Part shown: piece after piece, positions 1-12,190 of the stretch
Numbering within the stretch: the first letter of the stretch is position 1
How the letters are laid out: each line of letters opens with the position of its first letter
Origin: Epiperipatus broadwayi
Lineage: Eukaryota > Onychophora > Udeonychophora > Euonychophora > Peripatidae
DNA length: 64,000 bases
Reading direction: 5' to 3'
Assembly: GCA_028023455.1 (NCBI GenBank)
Contig: JAQFVV010000349.1
Location: forward strand, 529,501-593,500
The notes under the pieces: generated by a model
Told to the model about the DNA's origin: nothing
Seen by the model: the letters and a program-made list of their open reading frames with translations, nothing else
Databases searched by the model: none
Made by a program: the position numbers and the translations under genes

Positions 1-469
1 TATTTTTATGCGTTATTTACATTTTTTTCATACATTTACAGTATTTTAATTATTATAGCTATTTGAGACATCTGATTCCTCATGATGTGATGTATTTAGT
101 TGAGAGTATTTGAAAATTAATCCTCCGAAGATTCGCTAAAGCATTTATATTATTATCTCAAATCACTGATAATATGCATATGCAAAGAATAGAATTTCCA
201 TTATTCTCTTTTGTCTCTTTATTTAAATTCTCTCAGTCCAAAGAATATTACAAATTGCAATTAAAATCATAGATTTTAATTACAATACTCAAGGTAGTAT
301 TGTTATTTAATTTTTACACCAGGTAGAAATAGGAGCTAAATGTTTATCTAATAATTTATAGCTGAGGAAATCACTTGTCCATTGAAAGAAAATGCTGAAC
401 GCAATGATTGCATTTCATATGATCTATCAAACAAAAGATTGTACACATTATTATTAAGTATTTAGATAT
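1..469. other. AT-rich DNA, nothing recognised
   Basis: No reading frame of useful length, no tRNA-like boxes and no clear repeat were seen in this left-edge stretch. Confidence 0.5.
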
Positions 470-1205
470 ATTGTTACATTTTTATTTACCATTGTCAAAC
501 TCACTCCACTCACAACTTTGATACGAGACGCCTCAGATAAATACAATAATGATTTATTATTAATCATTTTCTAAACTAGGGATTATCTCTAGCACAGATG
601 TAAACTTTAAACCTCAGTTAAAGATTAATATATCTGATTTGTTAAATTTTTAAACATATATACACATAAAGTTATTCATCTTTCTCTTTCCCATATGTAT
701 TATCTTTATAGACATATTAAACAACCTCCATACTTCCCCATTCTTTTTAAATTCATATACATAAAGATACAATAAAAGACAAATCCCCCCCCTCCCAAGA
801 TGAATACTCTTCATATAATAGAGATATATATATGGGAGATAGTGACCTGGGCCAAATGATGAGTTTCAGGTTCAGCACGAAATGCATCTTGGGGGCATTT
901 GTCTTTTATTGTTTCTTTATTTATATGAATTTAAAAAGAATGAGGAAGTATGGAGGTTGTTTAATATATGTATAAAGATATTACACATAGGAAAGAGAAA
1001 GGTGAATAACTCCATGTGTGCGTATGTTTAAAAATTTTAAAAATCAGATATATTAACCTTTAACAGGTTTAAAGTTTATATCTGTGCTATAGATAATCCC
1101 TAGTTTAGAAAATGATTAGTAATAACCATTCTTATATTTATGTGAGGTGGATGGTGTCAAAGTTGTGAGAGAAGTGAGTTTGACAATGATAAATAAAAAT
1201 GTAAC
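470..1205. repeat. Long inverted repeat (palindrome), arms of about 310-320 bp
   Basis: The segment 470-790 reappears reverse-complemented at about 900-1205, with a spacer of about 110 bp. Matching landmarks include AACCTCCATACTTCCCC at about 724 against GGAAGTATGGAGGTTG at about 946, CTAGGGATTATCT at about 578 against AGATAATCCCTAG at about 1090, and GTCAAACTCACT at about 496 against GTGAGTTTGACA at about 1176. The arms look roughly 90% alike by eye. No transposase frame lies inside. It overlaps the tandem repeat that starts at 803. Confidence 0.8.
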
Positions 1206-1720
1206 AATTTACTATAGATAAATACTCTTCATATAATAGAGATATATATAGATAATGACCTGAGTCAACTGATGAGTGCTTGTTTAGCACAAAATGCATC
1301 TAGGGGGGCATTTGTCTTTTATTGTATCTTTATTTATATGAATTTAAAAAGAATGGGGAAGTATGGAGGTTTAATCTTTAATAGGTTTAAAGTTTATATT
1401 TGTGCTAGAGATAATCCCTAGTTTAGAAAATGATTAGTAATAATCATTATTGTATTTATTTGAGGTGGATGGTGTCAAAGTTGTGAGAGGAGTGAGTTTG
1501 ACAATGGTAAATAAAAATGTGACTATTTACTATAGATAAATACTCTTCATATAATGGATATATATATGGGAGATAGTGACCTGGGCCAACTGATGAGTGC
1601 TGGTTTAGCATGAAATGCATCTTGGGGGTCATTTGTCTTTTATTGTATCTTTATTTATATGAATTTAAAGAGAGTGGAGAAGTATGGAGGTTGTTTAATA
1701 TATTTATTTAGATATATATA
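803..1720 (+). repeat. Tandem repeat, three units of about 418, 318 and 180 bp
   Basis: Units begin with AATACTCTTCATATAAT at 803, 1221 and 1539. Each carries a conserved block with GATGAGT, TTTAGCA or TTCAGCA, AAATGCATCT and GGGGGCATTTGTCTTTT. The second unit lacks about 100 bp that the first has (about 955-1055). The third is cut after about 180 bp. The core GATGAGTGCTGGTTTAGCATGAAAT resembles the SINE-like pieces at about 46.9 kb and 55.6 kb. Confidence 0.75.
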
Positions 1721-2324
1721 ATTAAGTTTCTGGTTTATTTATTTTCAGAGACTTGATGACTAGATTAATAAATTGCTTTTGCCAAAATTTACGTATAAAC
1801 TTTATATAAGTACATGTGTATCTTCTGTATGCATATATTATTTATTATATTTCTGTTTATTACATTAGAATAGTAAATATATTGCATTTAATAGAAAAGT
1901 AGAATTCTTACTTCAACAGTTTTAGAAAATCCAATTGAATCGAAATGTTTATTTATCGCTGAAGGCTTAGAGAACTGTCACAAAATTTTGAACATATGTC
2001 GAGAAATCTAATAAATATTTTAGTATCGAAATAAAATGCCTTCAAGATTAGATAACTTGTGAATAGACAATTTTATTACCAACTAACATTATTTTAATCA
2101 TTAATTTAAAAGTTATTTTTTTTTATAATTTTCATATATATATAGCTAATAATTATATGTCAGATGTTATGGAATTATATGTTTTAATCTCTATGCTTTC
2201 TTGTATGCATGACATAAAATTGATAAATATTCTTCTATATATATTTTTTTCGAATTTATATGGTTATAAAAATGATAAAAAAATATCATTAGCATAAGTT
2301 TTATATAGCATACATATTGTTAAT
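1721..2324. other. AT-rich DNA, nothing recognised
   Basis: Only short AT runs and homopolymers were seen; no coding potential. Confidence 0.45.
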
Positions 2325-2492
2325 CACCAGACCATGTGATTCAATTAGGACTATCAATTTTAATCGATGATTGCATCGTTACATCATAGCTAAAGATTTA
2401 TTCTATTTCACCAGAGCATGTGATTCAATTAGGACTATCAATCTTAATTGATACTTGCATGGTTACATCATAGCTAAAGATTTATTCTAGTT
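2325..2492 (+). repeat. 84-bp tandem duplication
   Basis: Two adjacent copies start with CACCAG at 2325 and 2409 and share CATGTGATTCAATTAGGACT and GTTACATCATAGCTAAAGAT. Only a handful of substitutions separate them. Confidence 0.85.
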
Positions 2493-4436
2493 CAATTAAC
2501 ATAATATTAAGTCTGTGAAGATATTTAACCTATATAGATTTAGAATAAAATATATATTTAAAATGAATGATATTTATTAATTTTAAGTCATGTCTGCAAG
2601 AGAGTATTAACATTCACTTACATAATTATATTACATAATTATAAATGTTATTCTATGGCAAGAATTAAATAGAAGATTTGTTTTATCTTTATATTGTAAT
2701 GTAAAATGAAGCCTGTAGGTGGAGTTGCTGTAGAAAAGAAATAATTGTAATGTAATTTAAGTGTATTTACATCTTGATAAGGCTCCAGTATGGGGGCGAA
2801 ATCCGGGTTGGTGAAATTAAATATATTATTATAAAAGTTGTCTTATTAAATAATTTTTATTGAATTATTATTTTTAATATATTACATTGCAAAGACAATA
2901 TTATGAACAAATTTGATCATTTTTTGGTGTATAATTACATTTATATAAAGTGCAGACATATGTCTATATAAAAAATCAATTTATAAGAATTAGATCCTTT
3001 TTCAAAAATAATTATTGGAAGAGTGATAAGTATATGCAGTATTACGATCAGTTTTTCATAATTAGTGCCTTATTATTGGGTTTGCTAATTATAGAGGAAG
3101 TAAAGATAAAACAGCCTTTCCAACATCCCTTGTAAATAACAGAGAAGAAAAAACCAGCATTGTTCAGGTTTACCAATTGCCAAGCGATGATTTGGACAGT
3201 TTTCTATCTTTGTTTTATTGTTTAACTTATTCTAGCTAGATATATATTTACTGACTAATGTTTATTGGTAAGCTGGATTGAATATAGGCCAGCTACCTAA
3301 AAGAAAAACCCCAAGCCACTTGAAAATAATTTCACTTGGGTCCAAATTCAAACTTTAGCTTGTATGCATAACAAGCAGAATTTGCTATTTTCACATAGGA
3401 AGGCAATTGTAGCAAGACAATTATAAAAAATTAATATATAATTCAACAATAGTAATACTAAAATTCTCTCTTACAAATAATTTTACTCATCAACTAGAAA
3501 TGAATATCAGGACTAGACATTAAGATGATTTACAGTTGAGTAACTATTCTATGTACATGATCATTCTCTTATAATATTAAATATTTTAAGTGCTTCATGG
3601 ATTAGTGAGCTTTTGGCCTGTTATGGTATATTTAACTTTTGAAAACATATTTCACTTCTTTTTTTAAATTATAATAGATATTTATAAAGGAATTGTATTT
3701 TTACTTATGTTCATTGTTAAGTTAGTTTATTATTATTGATGATTCTGTGATTATTATTACTCAAATTTGGTGAGAACACAGTCAATAAGATCCTCAGAGA
3801 GTCAGTTATTTCTTGCTGTGGAAAATCTAAATGTAAAAGCCATAAAAATAGCAACATGCATTGCTAAAGAACTTTAGGAGTGTTTCTCTGAGCTTCATAC
3901 CCCAGGTCCTCAACTTCATCACTTCTCTCACTTGTGCAGTCAATGCCTTAACCAAAGTACTGATGCTGTCACATATTTTCTCTCTCATTTCCCCTCAAAA
4001 GCATGGAAAGAAGTGAATGAAGTCATTGCTGGAGACCAAAAGGCCTGCTATGTGGAAAATCAGAATCAAAGGAAATGTGTCAATTATAAAAAGATGATGT
4101 CATCTCACCTTAATGAAAAACCTAAGTAAATATAACATTTTAAATCATAAATTAAGTGTCTAGACATTCTTTAAAAATGATCTATAAATGAAGGACAATA
4201 AATGATATTGAATTACTGAAAATTATTGTATAATTATTATTTTTTGTTTAATTGTACTAAATATTTATTTGATTATGTGTGCATGTAAATAAAGTGTTTA
4301 TTTAAATGTTGCTTAGTCTATACTCTCTTTTGACTGCATCACCAAGACTGTAAGATTATAAGTATGTTTGTGTATTAGTTAGTATTGGGTTAGGTCCCCT
4401 GTTCAAGATGTTTGAGTTATCCGGGGTAAATTTGAA
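2493..4436. other. Mostly unassigned AT-rich DNA
   Basis: At about 2778-2812 the string GATAAGGCTCCAGTATGGGGG followed by CGAAATCCGG resembles the GGCTCC...CGAAA strings often found near retroelement tails, but no element could be delimited. A 65-codon frame at 3932-4129 (plus) matches nothing I know and has no context; I treat it as chance. Nothing else was recognised. Confidence 0.4.
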
Positions 4437-4620
4437 GCACTGGGTTTATGTGCTTGTCATCCAGACAAGCCAGCTATATACAACTTATAGGGCCAGGTGG
4501 TACCTGAGATTAGTTCTCAAAATAAATAAAGTGCTTTGGATGATGGGTGTTGTTCCAGCAGTATGGAAGCATGCTATGGTCAGGAGAGAATGGTTAGGGC
4601 TGTACATTCATGTACCCTCA
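4437..4620 (+). repeat. SINE-like dispersed repeat, copy 1
   Basis: About 100-180 bp here match, in reverse complement, the segment at about 56300-56412 at roughly 70% by eye. Shared landmarks are CACTGG, TGTCATCCA, CTGAGATT and TTTGGATG in the same order. The length and dispersal suggest a SINE or the tail of a larger retroelement. No A or B box was convincing. A 74-codon frame overlapping it (4408-4632) is not conserved in the other copy and is probably spurious. Confidence 0.5.
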
Positions 4621-6573
4621 ATCTGGCCATAGATATCATTGATGGTTAATCTATCAATGATATTCTACCCCTTTGTTTGAACGTGTGATCTGGTATAGGA
4701 GGCATTAAATAAATATGAAAATAAATAATAATATCCATAGTGGTTAAATAGTATATAATGTGAGATGTTAAAATGTTAACAGTAGAATATACTGATAAAG
4801 ATACATAGTCGGTTAACAAATGTAGCCAGTTAATTTAATCATTCACTCATAATAATTATAGTTAATGAATAAGCATTCTTTAAGTAGAATATTTTCTGCC
4901 TCGTCTTTTCCTATAAGTAGAAAAAAATAAGTGAAAATAGGCTGTGATCATTACAAATGGCTGGCCAACAAAAAATAATAGCCAATGTCTGTGATCATTA
5001 CATTGTTAATATAGTAATAATCTTGTTTTTATTAATTGAAGAATACTTATTTCTTTGCTTATCATTTTTTGCACATTCCATATTACGATTGTTTTCACCC
5101 TCAAAATATGCCTAAAATATAGGGTGTGTCTTATGCACTGGTATTGGTAATCAAAATTATGAGTTGAAATTTCAGTCAGTCTAAAACTTCTGCTTTATAT
5201 TAAAACAACCAGAATCATTCTCTGGTAACCACATCTATTGTAGCACATGGTTCTGCTGCTAAATATCTTTTGCAGGAATCTTTCTGCATCAATGTGTCAA
5301 ATGATTTCATCATATAAAATCATGACCACATGTAGCACATTTTTTGTAAAATGCATTTCACGTATTTGTCAATTTTTGTAAAGGCTGAAAAGTCAAAACA
5401 ACATGAAATTCTGTTTTCATTTAAGAAAAGTGGCAGGAAAGACAATTGTAATGCTTGAAAGAGATTACATCCAAGTTGAACTGAATAAACAAGTTTATGT
5501 GTGATAATATAAGCATTAAATTTATCACATTCCAAAAAAGTATGACAAGTGAAGTCAAATGTTATGACAATGCTGATTTTTCTTTTGGATGCAAATCGGA
5601 CTGTTCACTCAGATTTCATTCATAATGATCAGTCATTTAAAATCTACAAGTTCTGAATCTTTTGTGTGATGCAGTAAAATGTAAAGGTCACATTTTGTGG
5701 CAAAGTGAGAAGTGCATGTTTCATTATAACAGGATGGCTAGCACATAAAGCGTGCATATAAACAGTTTTTAATCAAATTCAGGAAGAAACAGATTATCCA
5801 TCAGCCACATTTACTTGATCTCACTCTGGGCAACTTCTTTTTAATCTCTTGAATGAAAAAAATGTCTCATTTTTGTGGACTTAGAAGTGGTGAAATAGTG
5901 ACATTAAAAACATCACTTTGCAAGCATTTCTGCACTACTTTGAAAAGTAAAAAACATATATCATTACATTAAATAGACTATACTTTGAAAGTAATTCAAT
6001 TTTCAACATCTAAAAGTAAATATGCAATTTTTTTATTACAAAATTCTAGTTATTTTGGGATTTCCCCCATATAATGCTTTTTTTTTTCGAAACAATGGTT
6101 TCAAATAAATCATTTTCATAATGTTTTTCTGGTCTGTAAAGATAATAAGTTACAGAATATATTTTATGTTTCAGTATTTAAAGAGGGAGCTATACTGTAA
6201 AATACAGTTCAGATCCACTGACATCTCAAGGTTACAATTCATCCAATGTGTGCATGCATGATCACACTTCAACAATGCATTGTAACATTTACACTTTAAA
6301 CTTGATTGATTTGTCCAAAATATTATAGATGCTCTTTGGTATTTTATGCTGAGATTTCTTGACAAAACATAGCTCAAAAATAATGCAGATTCTGTTATGA
6401 TATTTCATTCAAGATAAAAGTGATTGTCTATGCTAAAGAAGTTGGAAACAGGGCAGCAGAAAGCAATTTTAGCTCACTACCAACTAAAAAGATGATAAAA
6501 ACTTGGAGAAACAGGAGGAGGACCTGCAAAAAGCTGTGTGTAGTAAACACAATATGCAACATGGAATTGCAAA
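4621..6573. other. Unassigned DNA with very weak coding traces
   Basis: No frame longer than about 70 codons is present. At about 5118-5135 the string GGGTGTGTCTTATGCACTGG resembles GGGTGCATCTTATATTCCAC at about 6947, in the same orientation rather than inverted, so these are not terminal inverted repeats of one element. Part of the stretch may be remains of a DNA transposon linked to the transposase piece that follows. Confidence 0.3.
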
Positions 6574-6870
6574 ATGGCTGAACTAGATGAATCAAAAACT
6601 TGGATATTAGACCACAGAAGCTTGGAATTTTCAGTTTTCATAAAAATGGTTAATCAACAAGCAAGACTGATAGTTACTAAAAAAGGCATGGCTAATTTTA
6701 TAGAATCAATGTCATGGTGTTCTAGTTTCATGAATAGAAATAGTCTATGTATGTGGATTAAAACAAAAATAACTTTGAAGATGGATTTCTGGATTTTGAG
6801 AATGAAGATTAAAAGGTACCTAACTATAGTATACTCTAGTTACATTTTTTGTAGATATAAGCAATTATAA
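6574..6870 (+). pseudogene. Pogo/CENP-B-type transposase DNA-binding-domain remnant
   Basis: The 98-codon frame carries a pattern I associate with the second helix-turn-helix of CENP-B, Jerky and Tigger/pogo transposases. It has a leader LDESKTWILDHR, then an A..I helix (QQARLIVTKKGMANF), then ESMSWCSSFMNRNSL, which parallels the family's S.GW..RF..R..L core. Intact family members place this domain at residues 60-140 of a 450-600 residue protein and follow it with a DDE catalytic domain. Here the frame degenerates after about residue 85, and no DDE motif could be found downstream before 7.2 kb. No terminal inverted repeats were identified, so this is a dead fragment. The assignment rests on motif memory without alignment; a chance likeness is possible. 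Confidence 0.45.
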
Positions 6871-7744
6871 AATTAATCATTACGGGAATTCTTGAAAAAA
6901 TGTAAAAAAAAAATATTTTTTTTTAAATGTGTGTTAAAAAAGTGGGTGCATCTTATATTCCACTGTGCTTTATATGCTATAAATACAGATTGAGTTTAAA
7001 TGGAAAATAATTAGCTTTAAAAAAACTGTTCCTAGCATGTCTGATAATGGTTAAGTATAGTTTTCCCAGAAAAATATTAACTTCTTCTGTGATGTCTCAT
7101 GGTTTAATATATGTGCAACAAACACCACATGTTACAATTGAATTTCATGGAATACAGACACTGAAACTGAGATAAAAATCACCAGTATTATCTTGTTTAT
7201 TTATTAACCAGGACATGTTATATATGCAAATTACTGTAAAGCTGACCTATTTGCATGTAAAAGCTGATAAAGAAAGCATAATTATGAGAGATTCCAGTAT
7301 GTTCTACTTGATAGTATTTACTAATTATATATATAATGACACTATTTTTTTAAAGACTAAAGGTTCAGTGTGTACAAAAAATATTAGAAAAAGCTTTTCA
7401 TTGCATAAAAAAAAAAATTTTTTTTATAAAGAAAAACTGTTAAAAAGCAGGTGCTTTTGTGATGAAAATAAGTTTGAAAAAACTTGGGTTTACAGTTTGA
7501 AAGATCAAAAAGTGACTGTTAAGTGTTTAAAAGATTCTAGAAGATAATACCTCAAATATTATTTCTTTGAATTTTGTTCTTATTCATAAAAGATTGATGT
7601 TAGAGTTAAAAATATATACAAGCAATTTTCATACCTAAATTGCTTGGATGAATGGGAGAAAAAATTGATAAATAAGCAAAGAAAGAAAGGGATTGATAAA
7701 GAAATGAATAATGTTCCCATATAATAATTATGATGTAGCTAAAC
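6871..7744. other. Unassigned AT-rich DNA
   Basis: A 110-codon frame (7215-7547, plus) is rich in lysine, phenylalanine and isoleucine as expected for AT-rich chance frames, crosses poly-A and poly-T runs, and matches no family I know. Nothing else was recognised. Confidence 0.4.
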
Positions 7745-8720
7745 TTATATGAAAGGAAGTGGCAGTAGCAGGGTTAACATATGGTAAGGATGCATTATGT
7801 GATAGTAAAAAGTTATTAGGTTACTTAGAAAAAGCACAAAGAGAAGTAAGAAGATATGCATTAGATGCGGAAGTGTGGATGGCAAAGGAGGCAATTCAAG
7901 GAGAAATGGGTTGGTCAAGTTTTTATATGAGGGATGCAAAAAGCAAAATGAAAATGTTTGGTAGATTGTAGTTTATGGATAATAAAAGAACAGCCAAAAT
8001 AGTATTTAAACAAGATGGATGAGAAAGGTAATGTGATATGCAGAAGATTTGGATAAAGACTTTATGTCAGTATACTTATACAAAAGGTGGGATGATTGTG
8101 TTAAGAGAATTGTTGAGTGTTATAGTGTTAAGGAATGGGATAGAAGAATAACTGCATTAAAAAGAATAGGGAGTTGGAGGGCTGGAGAACTAGTATGAAG
8201 AGTAAAAAGAGTCTAAATATTTATAGAAATAAATAGAATACTGGGTGCGAGTTAATAGCAAAAAAAGGAGTTTACTGTTTAAGGCTCAAATGGTATCTTT
8301 AGCAACAAGGGAATATATACATAAATGGAAAATATGGGTGATTTACTCTGCAAGTTGTGTAAGAAAGGCATAGAAAATATTAGGCATTTGTTAATTAAAT
8401 GTAAATGCCTAAAGTAGAAAGGGTACAAATAATGAAGTTATGGAAGTGATTATACAGAAAGTGGCTTATTGGTTTTTATGCTGGGTTTGGGAAAAGACGG
8501 GTGGGGATAGATATAAAGGCCATGGAATTGACAAAGATTATGTTGTGGAAATGGGATGGAGCAGGATAAATAATAATATGGGAAAACAGGGTGGGGAATG
8601 GAAAGAGAAATCAAAGTGGCTAACGGTTTCTCTGGGCATAATTGCTGAGAGATTCCTGACTCCGTATAAGGAGAAGTCACAGTGCATCACATCACAATTG
8701 GTTCCTGAAATGTATACAAA
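7745..8720 (+). pseudogene. LINE 3' end, jockey/CR1-type, plus-sense copy
   Basis: Translation from 7745 gives a block typical of the region after the reverse transcriptase in jockey/CR1-like LINEs: GLTYGKDAL, then LEKAQREVRRYALDA, EAIQGEMGWSSFYMRDAKSK and MKMFGRL. About 110 codons later, near 8330-8400, a decayed knuckle reads LCKLC...ENIRHLLIKCK, matching the C..C...H....C motif near the C terminus of such proteins. Many stops and frameshifts separate the pieces. The same family occurs in minus sense at 9921-10818 at roughly 90% identity by eye, ending at the same conserved strings (GTGCATCAC, TGCCCAGAG or its variant). The reverse-transcriptase domain is missing, as in a 5'-truncated insertion. 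No target-site duplication was resolved. Confidence 0.75.
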
Positions 8721-9920
8721 ATTGAAATGTATGAAATTAGAGCAATGTAAACAAATATTTTTAAAAAAATGTTTTTAAAATATTTATTTTTAATGAGATA
8801 TATTAGCATGCAAAGGCGGTCCTCTACTTTTTAAAAAAAATTTATTATCTTAAATTTTATTACATCGTTAATGAAATAATTAAAATGATAAAAACAAGTT
8901 AAATTTTTTAAAAGTTTAAAAGTTATACAAATATAAAATAGCACACGCACATATTTACATATATTAGAAATATAGAACAGTTTATGCCAAAAAAAAATCA
9001 AGTCAAAAATAAGGATAAGATAAAAGATTAATATTTATAAAATTATTAAAAATGTATAAGGATATATAGTTATTGGATTCATTAAAAAATTTGCATAGTA
9101 AAAATATTTATAAATAAATTGCTTCACTAATCTTCCAGAAAGCTTAAAATTCAATTCCCTTTTCGTTAGGTTTATTATTGTTATTATGATTATATAAATA
9201 AAGTGACATGTTAATTATTTGAAAATATTTTTAAATTTGCATAAGCTTTTACACCTATTTATAATTACATTTTAGATTTTCTGAAGGAGGCTTTACATTA
9301 TAAGAAATTAATTGTTGTGACACTGATGATAGACGAACCAAAATCCTCTTAAGTTTTTATATGATTGGTGAGAATTCTCTAAGAATAAAAGTAATTGAAA
9401 GACATCTCAAATTAATAAAAATAAATTTTTTACAACTTTAAAAATAAAATTAATAATACTAAAAAGTTACAACTTAATATTATATAAAAATGTAAATCAT
9501 TATTCTGTACATATATGTGAGTGCTGATTGAAGATTGCGATATAAAAGACACGTGAATAAAAACAAAAAATCAAATTTACAGTATAGAAATAACATTTTA
9601 TTGATGAGTATCTAGTGTTTTCTTTATAAATTTATCAACAGATAGTTGAATTGTACTCATCTTTTTCTTTTTTTGATAAAAAAATTCTATAATATGTTTA
9701 TCTTTTTCTACTGCCCTTTGTAGGAAATAGTGAATGGTAAGAAAGTAGAACATAAGAAAGCAGAGGACCACCTGTAATAGAACTACCAAATTCTTATATT
9801 GTTTTATGTTGAAGGTAAATAAAAACTTTGAAATTTTAAATATGAATATAATTGAAAAGCAAGTGAAGAATTAAAAATTGAAATATTTTTCATATTATAT
9901 ATATATAAAATCATCTCACA
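8721..9920. other. AT-rich spacer between the inverted LINE copies
   Basis: No recognisable gene or repeat. A 63-codon minus frame at 9598-9789 has no likeness I know. The stretch separates the 3' ends of two tail-to-tail LINE fragments. Confidence 0.4.
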
Positions 9921-10818
9921 TGTGATGTGATGCACTGTGATTTCTCCTTATAGGGAGTCAGGAAAACTCAGAAATTATGCCCAGAGAAACCTGTTAGCCA
10001 CTTTACCTTCCCTTTCCATTCCCTGCCCTACGTTTTCCCATACCCTGCTCGATCCCATTTCCACAACATAATCTTTGTCAACTTCATGGCCTTTATATTT
10101 AAATCCGCCTTATCTTTTTCCAAATCCAGCATAAAATTCAATAACCCACTTTCTGTATAATCACTTTGCTTATATTTATTCTTTCACAACCTAATTATTT
10201 GTACCCTTTCTGCTTTTAGGCATTTACATTCAATTAACAGATGCCTAATATTTTCTATGCTTCCTTTACACAACTTGCAGACTAAATCACCCACATTTTT
10301 CCATTTATGTGTATAATCCTCTGTTGCTAAAGATCCTATTCAAGTCTTAAACAGTAAATTACTTTCTGTTACTATCATAAATTAACTTGCACTATATTTA
10401 AACTCTTTTTACTCTCCATACTAGTTCTCCATCTCTCCAACTCCCTATTCTTTATTAATGCATCTATTCTTCTATCCCATTCCTTACCACTTTAACACTC
10501 AACAATTCTAATGCAATCATCCCACCTTTTGTACAAGTATACTGACATAAATTCATTATCCAAATCTTCTGCATACCATATTACCTTTCTTACCCATTTT
10601 GTTACCTGCCCTTTATTCAAAACCTAATTAAATATTATTTTGGATATTCTTTTATTATCCATAAACTGTAATCTACCGAACATTTTCATTTTGCTTTTCG
10701 CATCTCTCACATAAAAACTTGACCACCCCATTTGTCCTTGAATTGTCTCCTTTGTCATCCACATATCTGCATCTAATGCATATCTTCTTACTTCTCTTTG
10801 TACTTTTTCCAAATAACA
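9921..10818 (-). pseudogene. LINE 3' end, jockey/CR1-type, minus-sense copy
   Basis: This is the inverted partner of 7745-8720. The minus strand from about 10812 reads MEKVQREVRRYALDADMW, then ETIQGQMGWSSFYVRDAKSK, then MKMFGRLQFMDNKR, a 62-codon open stretch. It extends past the point where the plus copy has a stop (GRL followed by TAG). The decayed C-terminal part continues leftward to the conserved end near 9930 (GTGATGTGATGCACTGTGA). Its 5' edge at about 10818 directly abuts the truncated left edge of an LTR-like segment, so this fragment, or a deletion linked to it, may have cut that segment. The rest of the LTR segment was not found on the other side of the LINE, so a simple insertion is not proven. 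Confidence 0.75.
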
Positions 10819-12170
10819 TTTACATTTTCCATCTAATTTAGAGTTCCACTTAATTCAGCAAATATTTTATTTACAGTCCATTGTGTATCTTGGTATACAT
10901 CCAATAGTAGGATAATATGAATTAAAGAATGCAAGTTCTTTAACAATTTACATCTAATTCAGAGTTCCACTTAATTCAACCAATATTTAATTCAACAAAT
11001 ATTTTATTTACATATCATTAATATGCAGTTAAGCATTTACGATTTACATTTAATTCTTCTAGCATAAATATTGACTTGGTCTGCTGCAGAAGTATATTTT
11101 TATACATAAATTCACCAGCAGTTTCATTTATAATTTATCAATAATAAACATATTTTCATGTAGCTATATTTGTTTATAATTTTAGTTTCATTTATAATAA
11201 ACGTATTTTCATATAGCTACTTTTATTCATAATTTTAGTTGCTTTTCTAAGAAAGACGTTTTGTTTGTCTTTCATAAACACATATGAATATTACATATTT
11301 TATAAAATTGTTACCTTCGTTCTTTTTTTGTTGTTTATATCCAGTCTGTTCCATCAAAAAGAGGTCGTTTTATTTAAGCTGAATGGCGTTATTCCCTTTC
11401 ATGATGATCACCCAGGCGAATCTTGGAGAAACATGGCATTGGAATGAAGAGAGAAAGCTGTTACTGTTTAGCCTTTCATTTTTATGTTTTCCTTAATAAT
11501 GTTTTTTTTCATCATTAATAGTGGTTCTTTAACTGCTCTTAACATCTTTTTAAAATTAAAATCTTTTTTTCAAAAATCTTCTTTAACATCTACTTGAAAA
11601 ATATCTCTTTGAAAACAAATAACTCTTTGAAAAACTTTTTAAAATCTGCCCTGAACTTGCAACTTGACTATATATATTCTGATTCTTGAAATGATTAAGC
11701 AGCCTTTCCCACTGTACCTGATTTGCTATACAGCTCTCATTTAAGCCTGAGCACTTTTTTCTTCTTGAGGATTGGACAATCCTTTTCATGCCAAAGATAA
11801 GAAATCATAAGGATTAAGCTATGTTTTCCAATTTCATAAGACTGCCTCAAGCGATTATTACACTTTATATGACAACATCATTCCAAGTTTTAAAAATGTA
11901 ATATTTTTAATAAATGCCAGCTTTTATTTATCGTATTTTGAAACTATAAAATCAATAATGATTTATCTTTATTATTTTCTTTTCTCAGTTATAGAAAATG
12001 ATTTTCTTTCTTATATTGATGAATCTTAATAAAGATTTGTACTTTTTTTTAATTGCAGATTTAAACATATTCATTGTATTTTTTCTTTTTAATGACAACT
12101 CATGCTAGCCTATTTTAAATGAGGGGGGGGAATCTTTTGAATACATACATGGAACAGTATATCTGTTTCA
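10819..12170 (-). mobile_element. LTR-like segment A (left), truncated
   Basis: This segment matches 15300-17493 closely once the RTE insertion there is removed. In minus sense it begins TGAAACAGATATACTGTT at 12170, with the TG start expected of an LTR. Its other end is lost at 10819, where LINE sequence takes over. It retains two units (starting 10841 and 10962) of a 121-144 bp tandem repeat that is four units long in the right copy. Outside CpG sites and homopolymers it differs little from the right copy. It holds the unoccupied version of the site where the RTE LINE inserted in the right copy (AATATGCAGTT at about 11021-11031). Confidence 0.7.
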
Positions 12171-12190
12171 TTACCCCCACAAAATTTTGG
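12171..12190 (-). promoter_or_regulatory. Polypurine-tract-like site next to segment A
   Basis: In minus sense the bases just before the TG start of segment A read GTGGGGGTAA. A G-rich purine run directly upstream of the 3' LTR is what primes plus-strand DNA synthesis in LTR retroelements. It supports segment A being a 3' LTR and the element being in minus sense, but the tract is short. Confidence 0.45.

Noticed and set aside
5118-6966. Terminal inverted repeats of a pogo element
   Set aside because: The two GGGTG...TCTTAT strings are in direct, not inverted, orientation.
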